This document shows positions 23,590 to 35,277 of a stretch of DNA of 64,000 bases, piece after piece. The DNA comes from Corbicula japonica (lineage: Eukaryota; Mollusca; Bivalvia; Venerida; Cyrenidae), in the NCBI GenBank assembly GCA_038501625.1, contig JAZAYU010001082.1:1-64000 (forward strand), in the 5' to 3' direction. How positions within the stretch are numbered: the stretch's first letter is position 1; the number at the start of each line of letters is the position of its first letter. The notes beneath the pieces were generated by a model that made no database searches, was not told the DNA's origin, and saw only the letters and a program-made list of their open reading frames with translations. Position numbers and translations under genes: made by a program.

Positions 23590-23783
23590 GGCAAATATAC
23601 TGGGGAGACTGCTGCAAAGGCTATTACTGGTGTTTTTCTTGGACATTTTGTGCCTACAATGTGGAAACAACTGCTTATGCATTATTGGCAATGCTTAAAA
23701 TTGATGATATTAGTACTAGCGAATCAATTGTCCGTTGGCTGACAAGCCGTCAAGATGTTCACGGAGCATTCTATAGTACACAG
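23590..23783 (+). CDS. TEP/C3/A2M-family protein, thioester-domain exon 5
   Basis: Exon of 194 bases (acceptor GATTTCAG, donor GTAGAT). Two bases complete an Arg codon, followed by 64 codons. It begins QIYWGDCCKGYYWCFSWTFC, then AYNVETTAYALLAMLKIDD and SIVRWLTSRQDVHGAFYSTQ. It matches the last TED helices of C3, where '(L)YNVEATSYALLALL' and 'VVRWL...GGYGSTQ' are conserved. The stretch before AYNVE is unusually rich in Cys and aromatics (four Cys in about 17 residues) compared with C3 or A2M. Ends in phase 0. Confidence 0.93.
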
Positions 23784-23849
23784 GTAGATTGAATTTTACA
23801 GTATCAGTCAGTCAGATTTGGTCAATATTTGAATTTCATTGGCCTTAAA

Positions 23850-24530
23850 GAAAATATCATTTGAAGGTCGTTGAGCACGATACTTATTTACTATGCGCTG
23901 TTTGTGCCGTGTGGCGGTCGTAAAAGGTCTCCCGGTACATTCAATCAGTGCTGTTATCAGTTTCGTCCTTTGAATTTCGTTGATCACGATACTTATGTAC
24001 AATGTTTATAGTACTTCTAAAATTACTTTTGTTTAAATATTTCGGCCGGTTTATAGATAGGTGGTTTCAGTATCCCAGCCAATATAGATTTGGATATTGT
24101 CCAATCACCGCCAAGAATATACTTCCTGCTTTTTAAATTTTGCCTTTGGCGCCGTCTGTGATATGCAGGATTTATTTTCTAATATCCCCTGTCAAAATTC
24201 TATTCTTTTTAGTTCCGCCCATTGTTTTCTCGTTAAGGGCAAACGCGTTTTTTTTATCTGGGGACCATACGCCGCTGAACATTGTATTAATCTGAAAATA
24301 CCTCATTGAACGTTCAATGTTCACCGCCATATTCATGTCATCGTTTGGGATGGATCCAAATTTTACTATTTATTGGTGTAATTACTGAGTTGCGCTCAAC
24401 CCGGGTCTAGGCGGCGTGGGCAGTAATAGGCATTCCCATTACTGCCCATGTACAGGCTCAATCAAACCGAGCCTGCGGTATTTTCATATTTGTCGTGTTC
24501 AGTTGCTTTCAAAGTTCCCTTTTCACCTAT
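23850..24530. repeat. Dispersed repeat family A, copy 2
   Basis: Direct-orientation homologue of 3728-4350, with landmarks 'ttgaaggtcgttgagcacga', 'agccaatatagatttggata', 'atatcccctgtcaaa' and 'gttgcgctcaacccggg'. No conserved coding frame. Confidence 0.75.
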
Positions 24531-24539
24531 TGTAAATGG

Positions 24540-26020
24540 AATAATCACATATCATATCCAAATGTTTATTATTGATTCTGTTTAGAGAACGAACTCGAGT
24601 TACAAGATTTACCGAAAATACTGGTCAAAGACGGTATTGTAGTATCTTTTAATACAACCGTTTACACAATTATATCGATTTATCACGCGTTACATGAGAT
24701 TTGGACGTTGAGGACAAGAAGATGGAAGATGACTAGATGGACGAGTGTTCTCCTCGTCAAACCTATCAAGGTCCTCCTTGTAGTGAAGAAGGTATGGGTT
24801 CATCTAACGAATTTCTACACAAAATGGTCATCGGCTCGAACGATCACAATATTAAGAGGATGACCTTAGATTATGCAGGAGAAGGGTTTAGTCAAAAAGG
24901 GGCGGGAAGCAAGGTTATCAACGACATGCTACCGGACCAAAGAAAAGCGGTCTTGAAAGCAATTTTTATCCAAAACCATTTTATCAATCTACCGCTTTGA
25001 CATAACGTATAACTATGAAATTTGATGACATCGCCTTGAGTTTCAAGTAATAATCCAGGTTACCTATCGAACAAGCCATTCGGAAGACAGTGGGATGGCA
25101 CAATACTAAATTGACCAAATGGTTGGTGCCTAAAGAAGACGATACGGAGGATGGGTAGGGGAGGGGATGGAAGGATATAAGGGGCAGAAAGAGGACTAAG
25201 ACTACATAAATAATCTAAAAACGTAATCCAAAAAGGAAGTAAAATAAGTTATTATCGTGAAATTATGATAAGCCAACACGAAATTTGGAAAGGTACCTCC
25301 GATCGCCCAGGCCCAATCTCAGTGGAATTGGACAATTAATGAAGTGTCCACGCCCACTTGACGGTAGTATATTTTTAGTTCGTTGTCTGGTCGAAGTTCC
25401 GGCAATGAATGATTTACAGAGGACGTCTCAGCTATGATACTTTGGCGGCAAAATACGTGTTGAATTAGCGATAACCAAAATCGAACCAGCTGTTCGCTTC
25501 GAAAGCAACATCAACAGCAACAAAAACAACAACGGGAATATACGTAAAAAGCCGGCGTTGAAATAACAAACGCTATTAACAAAAATGTGACTACGAACGT
25601 GTAAATCTTATATCAATAGCGATATGCCAAAGTTTTTTGTTCAAAAATCGCTGTTGAATCGTATCATATTATCTGAAAACAATTTGTATGATGTCCAAAA
25701 ATGTATGAATACCAATTTAAAACAACCATTACATACACGAGCATACACATACACGTCATTGGGGTTGCCTGCAGCACCCTTACAGCACGTTTACAGCGCT
25801 CTTGAAAACGCATAAAAAACCTATGCAGCACGCCCGCTTCGCCCTCGCAGCATTCTCACATCGTCACAACTTAGCTCTTGCAGGACTCTTACAGCGTGCT
25901 GCAGCGCCATTACATCACCCGAACAGCGCCCTCTCAGCATACTACAGCGGCACTTCTGCACCCTGATATCACTCATGCTGAATTATTATTACTAATTATT
26001 GGTTTCAATAGAGCTGATAA
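24540..26020. other. Intron with unclassified open frame at 24737-25000
   Basis: 24737-25000 (+) is open for 87 codons and less AT-rich than its surroundings, with translated text continuing before and after it across stops. This suggests a decayed coding element. I cannot match it to a family. 25760-25970 has irregular 'ttacagcgc' and 'cagcac' motifs that look like a degraded GC-rich minisatellite. Confidence 0.35.
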
Positions 26021-26029
26021 ACCTAGGTG

Positions 26030-26340
26030 TAAAACAAGGTGTGACTTGTAATTTATATAAACAGAAAAAGTAATAAATAAATTAATTAATAAATAAAAAG
26101 TAAGCATTAACAATTTTATAATAATAAAAGGTAATAGAAATATGTAAATTAAATTAGAATGAATAATTAAATAATAGATAAATAAATATGTTAATAAATA
26201 AGTAGTTAATCGAAAAGAATAATTGAATAAAACAGTAAAAAGTCGTACGTTAAATAAATACAATATTAATTAATTAATTAAAATTGAGTTAAGTAAATAA
26301 TGAGTAAAATAAATAAATAAAATAAATAAATAAGTATGTA
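26030..26340. repeat. Low-complexity AT-rich (aaat)n tract
   Basis: Irregular 'taaataaataaa' and 'taattaatta' repeats. The antisense open frame of 96 codons (26263-25973), rich in Leu, Tyr and Ile, is a composition artefact. Confidence 0.7.
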
Positions 26341-26679
26341 AAATCAATCAATAACAAGAAATTAAAGTATAATTAACATTACTGAAAAAATAAAAAAAAG
26401 ATTAGTCAGTATTTTCGTTTTCGTCCTAAATCTACAATATTGCAAATATGGTAAAAAAGTTGAGCATGGTGTGTTTTAATCACTCATTTATCACATACAC
26501 GATGATTTGTTAACAAAAATTTCCTCATTTGACCGTGACTGTGTAAATTCGAAATGCTCGAGATGCACGTGCCGACGAAAACCGACATAGATATTTTTGC
26601 ATATTTCGTTTTTCATTAAAAGAGTATTGTCCGGAGTCAACTTTCTGGTAGCTAGCATGGCTAGCCGTCTAGGCCTATC

Positions 26680-27640
26680 CATTTATGATAGATTTATCGC
26701 TATGAGATTTCTACAAGCTGGTTAACATGCTGCTGACGTAGCAGGCTAAGAGCGAACAATATATCGTACACTAGCACGATTCTAACAAACTGGCCGCGTC
26801 AACCACCTATCTCGTCCAGGTAGGACGTAAAACCAACATCGCGCGAAGATCGCTCGTTAGGGATGTCAACACCACGTCATCGCTCCAAAGCTCGTTGAAC
26901 GTCTTGGACCTCAACGGGGGACAAGAATATCCGTTTGTAGCGGCTTGAACCCGACAAAGAGCTAATCGGCACCTTGCGCGACGTCCTTACAAAGGTACTC
27001 TTCTAACAGCCCGTCAACGCGTCGGATATTTAAATTGGGCACGTCAGCTCAGTAGCTGGATTAGATAGCGATGGAACAGTATCGTTTTCACCGCTTAGTC
27101 CAAATTTATTCTCTCATCATTTTCACCGCTTAGTTCAAATTTCTTAAGAATATGATGGAAGGGTTTGTGTTACATGTATACGACTCCGAGGACAAAGGTG
27201 TGATTCTGCCGGCGTCTTACGAATATGACCATTACAGTGTTGGGAGTGCTATCATCTGGGGTGGTATTTCTTAAAATGACTAGAAAGAACTCAAAACAAT
27301 ATGTTTTATCTTAAATGCCGCACGATATGGTGCAAAAATCATTAACAAAGTCATTGTACTGCAATTCTTGCACGCTACAGCAGAATAATGCATGCTGCCA
27401 CACGGTACGTAATACACGGAATGTTCTTGTCGTAAATAACATAAACATAATCGAATGACCATTAAAATCACCTGATTTCTCCTCGAATTAACACACTGTC
27501 TCGGAAGAAAGATGCGTGACAGGAACGACGTCAACCACGTAAATGATCTTAAACGGTAATTGCACCAGGACTTGGCCCAAACCACTATAAACATCATCCG
27601 AACACTCGTAAACCGCATACAAAAGGCGTTGTCTGGCTGT
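26680..27640 (+). pseudogene. Tc1/mariner transposase relic
   Basis: Translated blocks across stops follow Tc1-like order. Around 26690-26790 the text fits the helix-turn-helix region. Near 27070 'W-N-S-I-V-F-T' followed by 'SKF' fits the first catalytic block (normally VxFSDESRF). Near 27230-27270 'SVGSAIIWGGIS' matches the conserved 'G(S)VMVWGGIS'. 27460-27480 'PLKSPDFSSN' fits the 'SPDLNPIE' block and 27560-27620 the C-terminal 'QxxI..LVNRI'. Many stops. Terminal repeats not found. Confidence 0.8.
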
Positions 27641-27649
27641 TCAAGCTAG

Positions 27650-28600
27650 AGGCGGTTAAACAAAAAATGAGTGTAATGTCACTTTTGATTTTGACTAGGG
27701 AGGCTCAACATTTAACTTTTTTTTAAATCTCTAAAAAATTCAACGTTGTTTTAAAAGGTAATATGAATAGAAGTAAAATGCTGTTTGAATTATTAAAATC
27801 CGTCAAGAAATAAAAAAGTTGTAGTTTGTTAAACTTTTCGATATTGGTTTTTTTTCAGACCAGTTTTGTGCACTTGTTTATCAGTAAGTTGAATAACCAA
27901 TTTTTTCCAATAATGCACTCCCCATTGAGTTTAATGTAAAAATGTGCAGTTCATGGGGTTCTTTAATTAAAATGTGCTAAAATGAGCTTACCTAAATATA
28001 ATAAACCAATACATTTTCAGAAAGAGGACAGTTAGGCCAATCTAATAATGGACTTCCAGCGATTTCCTCTGTCTGAATTGGAAGTTATTTCATGTTGAAT
28101 TTTACCTTATTTTCTTGACATTCTAACCGGTCATGAACTAAAGTTGTCTGCATGATTTTATATAGAAAACAAAGATCAGGATTAGGTTAACCAATTGCAA
28201 AAAGAATTTTGAAGAAATGTCTAGAAACAGCTGAGATATTGTCGATTAAGAACATACCCCGTTATGCAGAAAATTTTCAAAATGGCAGCAAATAAAAAAA
28301 ACTTTTTTGAGATGATCATAGAAAATTACTTCTCAAGACATATTTTTTTTTAAACTCTGTTTAAAATATAACATATTACTTTATAGATAAAAGCCCAAAT
28401 CAAACTATAAATTTTAGTTTTTCATAGAAAAAAATATTGATAAAGTATCATGTAAATTGCATTATGCCAGAAGGTAAGTTCAAAAAAGCCTTAACCATGA
28501 ACCTCCCTATTTTGACCCCTGACATCACAATCATACTGAATTGCTTTTTATGACGGCGTTCAGTTGATATTGCTGAAATTCATTGGGTATTAAATTAAAG
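27650..28600. other. Intron, no recognised feature
   Basis: AT-rich sequence with frequent stops; I see no repeat match or coding signal. Confidence 0.4.
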
Positions 28601-28806
28601 ATCCTATTCATATAAACAGACACAAGACAAATTCAGTGAAGATACTTTTAATAGGTGGACTTGCGTTGTCTTCAATTTTCAATTTATAAACTAGATCCAT
28701 ATATTTTAAAGTAAAATAAATCTAAATCCAGATCTAAAGATTACAAATTTTATCAAGCACAAGTCAAAAATGTCTAAATAAGACACAAATAATTAACAAA
28801 TACTAC
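28601..28806. repeat. Duplicated ~190-bp block, copy 1
   Basis: From 'cagacacaagacaaattcag' to 'agacacaaataattaacaaa' it is almost identical to 33797-33990 in the same orientation. Only a handful of differences are visible, so the duplication is recent or the family is young. Confidence 0.85.
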
Positions 28807-29169
28807 AACTGCTCCTGTCTAAGCATTCATACATATAGGTGATATATAATGTTCATTTATTCATACAACACTAACAAACATATACCAATAGGGACGGGTG
28901 GGCGGGTAAAATTTCTCAGAAGTGACAACACAAGCAGTAAATAAAAACCACGGTCGCACCTTCTTATAAAGTTGAAATAACCAATCAAATCTAAAGAATC
29001 AACTAACCAATCAAAATTGAGATAACATAAAAAAACGGAATCCAATTCGACTTAAGTAAAACAGAAATGAAGTCATCCCAAAAGTAATAATGAAATGCAG
29101 CCTTTAATTAAATATTTTAACCATGTCATATTAAAATAGTCCACTTAAAGATCATTTTCATAATATGAA

Positions 29170-29452
29170 CTAAGGCACTGCCTCTCTCGGAATCGACGAA
29201 TCAAAAGTGATGTATATCGTATGTTTAACAGTAAAACAAAGAAACAAATCTTCATTTGTTGTTTTACTTTTTAACCAAAACTGATCAAGGTTGTCAGATG
29301 CATCACTACATCTTAGTGAGCTGAATGATTCTGTGAAGTTTGGAAGAATCCTTTGAGATGTTGAATACACCAGTTTGCCTGTAAACTCTATGTTAAACGG
29401 CACCAAAATGTGATCAAAATGCAAGGCTGACCGATGGTATAAGAAATGTAGA
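29170..29452 (-). CDS. Candidate terminal exon 5 of an unidentified nested gene
   Basis: Open for 94 codons to a TAG at 29172-29170. Text includes HFLYHRSALHFDHILVPFN, IEFTGKLVYSTSQR and HTIYITFDSSIPREAVP. It would join the exon at 29972-29864 in the required phase, but its acceptor (ttttatgag) has a poor pyrimidine tract. I do not recognise the protein. Confidence 0.3.
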
Positions 29453-29863
29453 CTCATAAAAATCTGGTTAACAAGGTAGATTGTAAAACATCATTCCACA
29501 ACACCTAAAATACCTAGTTGGAATATGGTGACACCAATGACAGAGCAAGTAGCGAAGCTTGTCATATTCTTTGAATATTCAAGCTTGAAATCAACAAACA
29601 TACTTTTGGGTCTGAGGACTTAAGATAATACTATGAGTGACAGTAGAGGAATTTATTATCCGAATAGAATGAAACATTCAAATTAGTCCATGAAAAGCAA
29701 ATGCTGAAGGAGGCTATTCCTATTTTCTATGGTTCCATTTCACAGCAAATTATATTCATAACAAAATTATACTGATGGTGTTGTTCATTTACTGTTCTTC
29801 AATGAGATCTACATTAAAACGTTTTTGTATTATTATAAGTGACATAAACTTCCAAAGCAGCAC

Positions 29864-29972
29864 CTTCTATTGCAGGAATTAGTAGTGGAAGTATATGTAA
29901 ATTGTACGCTCCTTCTACTGTCTAGAACAGTTAACCTGGTCTCCCCACAGCATTTCATGTGAAGCTGTTTTC
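29864..29972 (-). CDS. Candidate exon 4 of the unidentified nested gene
   Basis: Acceptor ATATTTCAG and donor GTGCTG on the - strand. Two bases complete a codon, then 35 codons starting KQLHMKCCGETRLTVLDSRR and continuing SVQFTYTSTTNSC. The composition is more protein-like than the flanks. Phase agrees with exons on both sides. Family not recognised. Confidence 0.4.
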
Positions 29973-30376
29973 CTGAAATATTAAATTCAACAGCAAATTA
30001 ATTTATCTTCAAAAATAATTTTATATTATTAATTTATATCTTATTGCTTTTATAAATTTATTTGTCGACAGTTAAAATTGATTTAAAATATTTAGACACA
30101 AAAATAAAATTTGTCAAATACATTGATTTTGTATGCTCTGATAATTACTTCAGGTATCCTGACTCCTGACTTACTCTATGGAGACTCTTTAATTTCGAAC
30201 ATTTTTTGATCTGGATTCTAAACTGGTTGCTTCTTGGTCAGAAATAACCTCATGAATCTAAACTTAAACAGTCTAGATCCTGATCAGACTGCACAGATGA
30301 GCCTGCTGAACTGGATATACATTGGTCACTAATGTGATAAAGAGTGCATTCATGAAGTAAAATGTAAAAAAAAAAC

Positions 30377-30463
30377 TATGGTAATGTTCATATTCTGTGC
30401 CATAGCTGTCTACCAATTCTGCATAAGTATCTATAGGCTTCATAGGGTTGGTGATACACATTT
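30377..30463 (-). CDS. Candidate exon 3 of the unidentified nested gene
   Basis: Good acceptor (TATTTTCAG). Two bases complete Glu, then 28 codons beginning MCITNPMKPIDTYAELVDSY and ending GTEYEHYH. The donor (A|GTTTTT) is weak, the least certain splice site of this set. The frame joins exon 2 seamlessly (…DYWRE-MCIT…). Confidence 0.45.
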
Positions 30464-31068
30464 CTGAAAATAAATGTTTTATTTTAAATCTTCTCTGATA
30501 ACTAGTAAGTCAGTTATGCAGTACCTTTTGTGGCTTATGAAGATGTACATAAATTGCTGTTGCAGTTAACAGTGAACAATTCATACTGTTGCCATAATTT
30601 ATTTATTACATGTAGGGTCTTTTTATTAAAATCACATAAAAGGAAGATGGTAATGATGAAAAATTTCATGCCATCTTTAATTCCTACACAAGATTAGCAT
30701 AAAACCAGAGTGTTATCACATTTGAAAGACCACAAAGAGATGTGCCAGCTGATCTGAATCTACATCTATGCCATCTAATTTGGATTTACTTGGGCTTACC
30801 ATTTGTGGTAAAAAGGTGTGTCCATGAAGTAGGTTAAGTTATTAACTTTGAAAACTGAAACAGCATTGTTTCCTTTCTAAAAAAAGTGAACAAGATTATG
30901 AGATTAATCCTCTAAATAAAGGATTAAATAAGAGACCACAGGGACCCATCATGTATGTACAACATGGTCCGCAGAGAAACTTTGTGGCATTTGATTCTGT
31001 GTCTTCTGAAAATTTGGCATGTTCAGGTGATGTTGTGTGAACATGCCAGAGATTATGGTACACCATAG

Positions 31069-31462
31069 CAGGGCTGGACAAATTTAGATTTTTAGTAACT
31101 AGTCCAGAACTAGCTGGGCAAACATTTCAGCTAGTCCCACCTTTGCGCAAATAAGCAAATTCTGATAAGTCAGTATTAACAGTAAAGAAAGAAACAGGAA
31201 ATTCAAGAGGAAGCATTACATGGGGGCTTGATAATGTTAAAATAGATCTCAAAACATGTTATTTTGTAATAAACTTATTGCTGTTGTAATATGATATGCA
31301 TATGGTGCTAAAAGAGAATGGCGCATATCAAATTAACGTTCAAACTAGTCTACACTAAAAAATTGAGCTAGCCCACGGACAAGCAATCAGATATTTTGAG
31401 ATTGTCTGGTACAATATTCAGCTTGTCCAAGGCGTCGGGCTAGTAGGTTATGTCCAGCCATG
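31069..31462. mobile_element. 394-bp MITE with CAGGGCTGGACA-type ends
   Basis: Ends CAGGGCTGGACA and TGTCCAGCCATG are imperfect inverted repeats, flanked by direct repeats CATAG (31064-31068 and 31463-31467). The interior repeats 'actagtc' and 'gctagtcc' motifs. CAGGG-type ends suggest hAT, but the visible duplication is 5 bp, not 8. It sits in an intron of the unidentified - strand gene. Confidence 0.7.
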
Positions 31463-31543
31463 CATAGTCATGTAAAGGAAGGGAAAATTCTGTGCTGTTT
31501 GAGTGTTTGTACAGTTTATTAAGGGTAAATTAAAAAAAATTAC

Positions 31544-31623
31544 CTCTCCAGTAGTCTAATTTTTCTCGTATTCCAGTTTCATGAACCAGAGTTGTCACAA
31601 ATCTTTCATATGTATACTTCAAA
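31544..31623 (-). CDS. Candidate exon 2 of the unidentified nested gene
   Basis: Strong acceptor (TTGTTTTTCAG) and donor GTAATT. 80 bases encode LKYTYERFVTTLVHETGIRE and KLDYWR with split codons at both ends. This is the most gene-like short stretch in the region and the anchor of this model. The amphipathic, charged helix-like text has no family that I can name. Confidence 0.5.
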
Positions 31624-32279
31624 CTGAAAAACAAATTACAAAAAACAAATTTTATAAACGATATTATTTGCCCAATGCATGCATATACCTTCCGATGACT
31701 TAATTTATTTTCTTAGTGACAAACTTTCTTAAAGTCGCAGAACAGACGGACCTGTCCGGTAAAATTTGGACTGGTCTGATGTGATTTCCAATGTTGTAGG
31801 ACCGAATGTCCTGCAAAAATTTTATCTGCATATTCCAATTTTACTCGCTAAATTACAATTTTGCTCGCTGTTTTGATTCCTGACTGTTCCGAGGGAAATG
31901 AGTGTGGATATCTGAATGAAATATTTTACGTATTCGTCATAATGACAATTTGTACCACTGAAAAAAACACAACAAAACACCCTTAATAATGTGTTTTGCT
32001 TATTTTATATATACCGTAATTTAATGTGTTAAATGTTTCAGTCAGACAGAAATTGTTTCGGTCAGACAGATTTTCACATCTTGTCTGACACTTTTTTACA
32101 ATGTTCGGGAAGTCTGTTGCGACCATTACACTCAAACATCTGGACCAAGGCATGTATACAAAAGCTCGACACAAACTATTGGACTGTAAAAACTAAATAA
32201 AATAAATAAATTTTCAAATTTATACCAATTAATTAACGGTCAACACGGCTTCACCATGCAACACATTTGAACTTGTAAC

Positions 32280-32990
32280 AGTTACTTGTTTGACAGAGCA
32301 GAGGTGTAGAATTCCACTCTACCGCTCGCCAGCAGCCGAAACACTAGACCGGCAGGGCGATTAAATTTTTCAGCAAAGCACAAGTGTTTTCTTCGAAAAA
32401 TGAAATGTTTTTACTTTGTTTACAAAATACAATTCGATTTCTGGAATTTCAAAGATTGGGTCAAAGAAAGTTTCTACACCTCTGTCAGAGCATTTATAAT
32501 TTTATTCCTAAAATCTGAAATAAATAATTAGTGGTAAACACGGCTTCGCCGTGCTTCCTATTTAAATCATTCTACACTTATGCCTCATTTTTTTATGAAA
32601 TGTAGCTCTAATAATTTTTATTTGTTGTAAATGAAGAATTATACAGATAGCATTTGGTAAACAAAGCTTTACAGAAAGAGTATTTTATTTAAAATGTAAG
32701 GGCGAATGTACTTTCTGTAAGGGCAAGTGCACTTACTCATTCACTCGACCTGTAGGGCGAGTGGTTAAAAGAAAATTTCTACACCTCTGCAGAGCAATTA
32801 TTCCCTTAAATCTGAAATAAATAATAAGTGGTCAACACGGCTTCGCCGTGCTTCCTATTAAAATCATTCTACACTATGCCTCATTTTTTTATGAAATGTA
32901 GCTCTAAAAATTTTTATTTGTTGTAAATGAAGCATTATAATTCAGATAGCATTTGGTAAGCAAAGCTTTACCATGCCTCAAACAACTTAT
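32280..32990. repeat. Direct repeat pair, ~155-bp unit
   Basis: 'cacggcttcgccgtgcttcc' through 'cagatagcatttggtaa' occurs at about 32530-32665 and again at 32835-32960, each next to 'tttctacacctct' motifs. Looks like two copies of a small element. The palindrome 'cacggcttcgccgtg' is inside each. Confidence 0.75.
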
Positions 32991-33037
32991 TTTAGCAGAG
33001 TAGCTTTATGCTATAACTGCAAACGGGTTCGAGTCCT

Positions 33038-33160
33038 GGGCCCAAGATCATAAAACTAAGTTTTGAGATCAGTCTCAAATCTCAAGCATATGATTGGCTG
33101 AAATGGCGACTGGTCAGATTTGAGACTGATCTCCAGATTTAGTTTTATGATCTTGGGCCC
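33038..33160. repeat. Foldback repeat with ~45-bp arms
   Basis: 'gggcccaagatcataaaact' (33038 on) and its reverse complement ending 'tgatcttgggccc' (33160), plus 'gatcagtctcaaatct' mirrored inside, form a hairpin with a ~32-base loop. It abuts the candidate start exon at 33199-33174. Confidence 0.85.
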
Positions 33161-33173
33161 AGATCATGAATAC

Positions 33174-33199
33174 ACATCTTCAAGCTTTTCAGATTTCAT
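33174..33199 (-). CDS. Candidate first coding exon of the unidentified nested gene
   Basis: ATG at 33199-33197 followed by KSEKLED and a GT of a split Val codon before donor GTATTC. It is chosen because it gives the upstream phase needed by the exon at 31623. A possible non-coding first exon with donor GTAAAT lies near 33590-33544. Total model: 585 coding bases, 194 residues. A start this short is weak evidence by itself. Confidence 0.3.
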
Positions 33200-33796
33200 T
33201 TGACCAGTTCTGTCAAGTCTACAATATCCAGAGTTAATTCAACGCAATACCTAATCGCTTTCCCACACCAAATTAAAACGAAAGCAATCGATAGCACTGT
33301 CTAATCTGCAATGTTAAACTTACTGTTCGTGTGAATGATTGTAGTAAAAAAATAAATAAAAACGTCGTAAATTTCCATTTAATGTTGGGGAAACCGGTGT
33401 AATTGTCACTTTGCCACTCTGTGTTTTAATTAATTACCAAAAAGTCGAACAACTACCGTAATGCGCATAGCTACGGTGGAGTCTACTGTTAGACTCTAAC
33501 TCTGTGACAATATTAGGTTTTACTCAATGTAGAAACTTATTTACCTTAATTTTTTGGGCGAGTTTAATCTTAATTGTTATCTAACATATAGAAGAAGAAC
33601 TTCTGAAAATGTGAATCGAGAAACAAAATGGCGGCTTTTCAGTTTTTAATTCCGGAAGTCAGCACAAAAGACTATGAAAGTCACATGGTCCAATCAGAAG
33701 CGTTATTTTGCGACACGGTTTCAAATTGGCATGGTACCTCTTTTTGCTCATGCGCAATACCGTAATCGGAATCGACACGAAGGGTCGATTCCGTAT

Positions 33797-33990
33797 AAAC
33801 AGACACAAGACAAATTCAGTGAAGATACTTTTAAAAGGTGGACTTGCGTTGTCTTCAATTATCAATTTATAAACTAGATCCATATATTTTAAAGTAAAAT
33901 AAATCTAAATCCAGATCTAAAGATTACAAATTTTATCAGCCACAAGTCAAAAATGTCTAAATAAGACACAAATAATTAACAAATACCGCC
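33797..33990. repeat. Duplicated ~190-bp block, copy 2
   Basis: Near-identical to 28601-28806. The + frame 33674-33877 that runs into it is not conserved in the other copy beyond the shared block. Confidence 0.85.
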
Positions 33991-34486
33991 CAACATCGGC
34001 CAAATAAAGCAAAGCCAACATAAATATCACAACTAACAAGAGCAAACATGACAAAACCAGATTTACTACTAACTACATACATGACAATTACAAAATAAAG
34101 CACTTAAATACAGCAAAAAAAAACCACACACACATATAATGCGAACATAAAAGAACTATAAACTTCAGCAAACATTGCACAAATAACTTTGTTGAACAAA
34201 CATAAGCAAAAGTCATAATAAAAGAATTTAAGCAACATAGAAAGCAACACTGAGATTTACATTGTCACATTGAAAGCGACAGATCTTTACCTGAAAATAT
34301 CTGTGAATCCGTAACACAACACTGAAAACATATTATTTGTAGGTGAGTAATTACACCGATCAAATAATGTCTCAGATGACTGGTGCCTTCAGCATTTAAA
34401 TGCAATCCACCATCTAATTTGGCAAACAAGTGTCTTTTCACTTTGCATTTAAAACAAAATGGACGATAACTCCTAACAAACTACCT

Positions 34487-34775
34487 AGTTTTTGTTGATA
34501 TTTTACTAAATCATCCCTGAAATATGAATGGCATGCTGTTAAAATCGATTTCAAGTCGTTTAAAAGATAAAGATAAATAATGATAAATATTAAGTTTAGG
34601 CCGCTAGGCTGCCAGGCTTCGAAAACTTAAAAAAATCAAAGCTAGTCTTGTTGATATTTTACTAAATCATCCCTGAAATGTAAATGGCATGCTGTAAAAA
34701 TCGAATGAAAGTCGTTTTTAAGATAAACATAAATAATGATAAATATTAAAGGTTTTTTTGGTTTTTTTTGTTTTT
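34487..34775 (-). repeat. Two inverted-repeat units of the 41-45 kb foldback family
   Basis: Reads 'ctagtttttgttgatatttt', 'actaaatcatccctgaaat', 'aggccgctaggctgccaggc', 'ttcgaaaacttaaaaa' and then repeats. Same unit and orientation as the right arm at 45090-45250. A solo fragment of that family. Confidence 0.85.
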
Positions 34776-34789
34776 TTTTACAATCAGTT

Positions 34790-35106
34790 AGCCCGTGGAC
34801 GTTCCACGACAGGATAGAAACCTCTCCGCCGTCGTGCCCCTACGCGCGCTGCGGAACCCCGTCGATGTAGAGGGTGTCGTAGGCAAGGTAAGCACGCTTC
34901 CCCTGCCGCCTCGCCTCTTTCATCTTGGGCACCAGCTTCCTCCTCTTCTGCACAACATCTTGTGGGAACTGTTCAAATACCCTATATACAGTACCATCAA
35001 GCTCCTTCCACCGTTTGCGCACCATCTCTCGATCTTTAAAGTAAGTGAACTTTGACACAATGTTCTTAATTTTATAATCTCTTAGTCTTATTACAATAGT
35101 AAACAA
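34790..35106 (-). pseudogene. Tx1/L1-like LINE ORF1 C-terminal domain fragment
   Basis: The - strand frame from 35106 contains SKFTYFKDREMVRKRWKELD, VFEQFPQDVVQKRRKLVPKM and KEARRQGKRAYLAYDTLYID. This matches the C-terminal domain of L1-type ORF1 proteins, where '(F)P.(E/D)(V/L)...RR.L.P..K.AR..G..A.L.YD.L..DG' is conserved. Only this domain remains and no RT is nearby. It differs in type from the CCHC ORF1 at 11677-14340. Confidence 0.8.
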
Positions 35107-35277
35107 TGCCCCCTCGCTTGCAGTTATCGACTAATTATGCTCTTCAATTTTAGAGAGCGCTAAGGGAAAGTAACAATATGAAAGAACTCTATCAAAACAT
35201 TAAACAATTTTGTATAAAAGCGTGATAAAACAAGCGAACGAGTTACTGTATACGAAAGTTACTGCTGCTTACATTAT

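Noticed and set aside
24737..25000. Host gene of 87 codons
   Set aside because: No recognisable domain, no splice partners, and neighbouring frames look like decayed coding on both sides; kept only as an unclassified region.
25973..26263. 96-codon - strand hydrophobic frame that looks like a membrane protein
   Set aside because: The sequence is low-complexity (aaat)n; Leu, Ile and Tyr follow from composition.
33659..33883. Overlapping + and - frames near an 'aaaatggcggc' start-like motif at 33627
   Set aside because: The + frame from that ATG stops after about 45 codons, and its downstream part is a duplicated non-coding block; coding is not supported.
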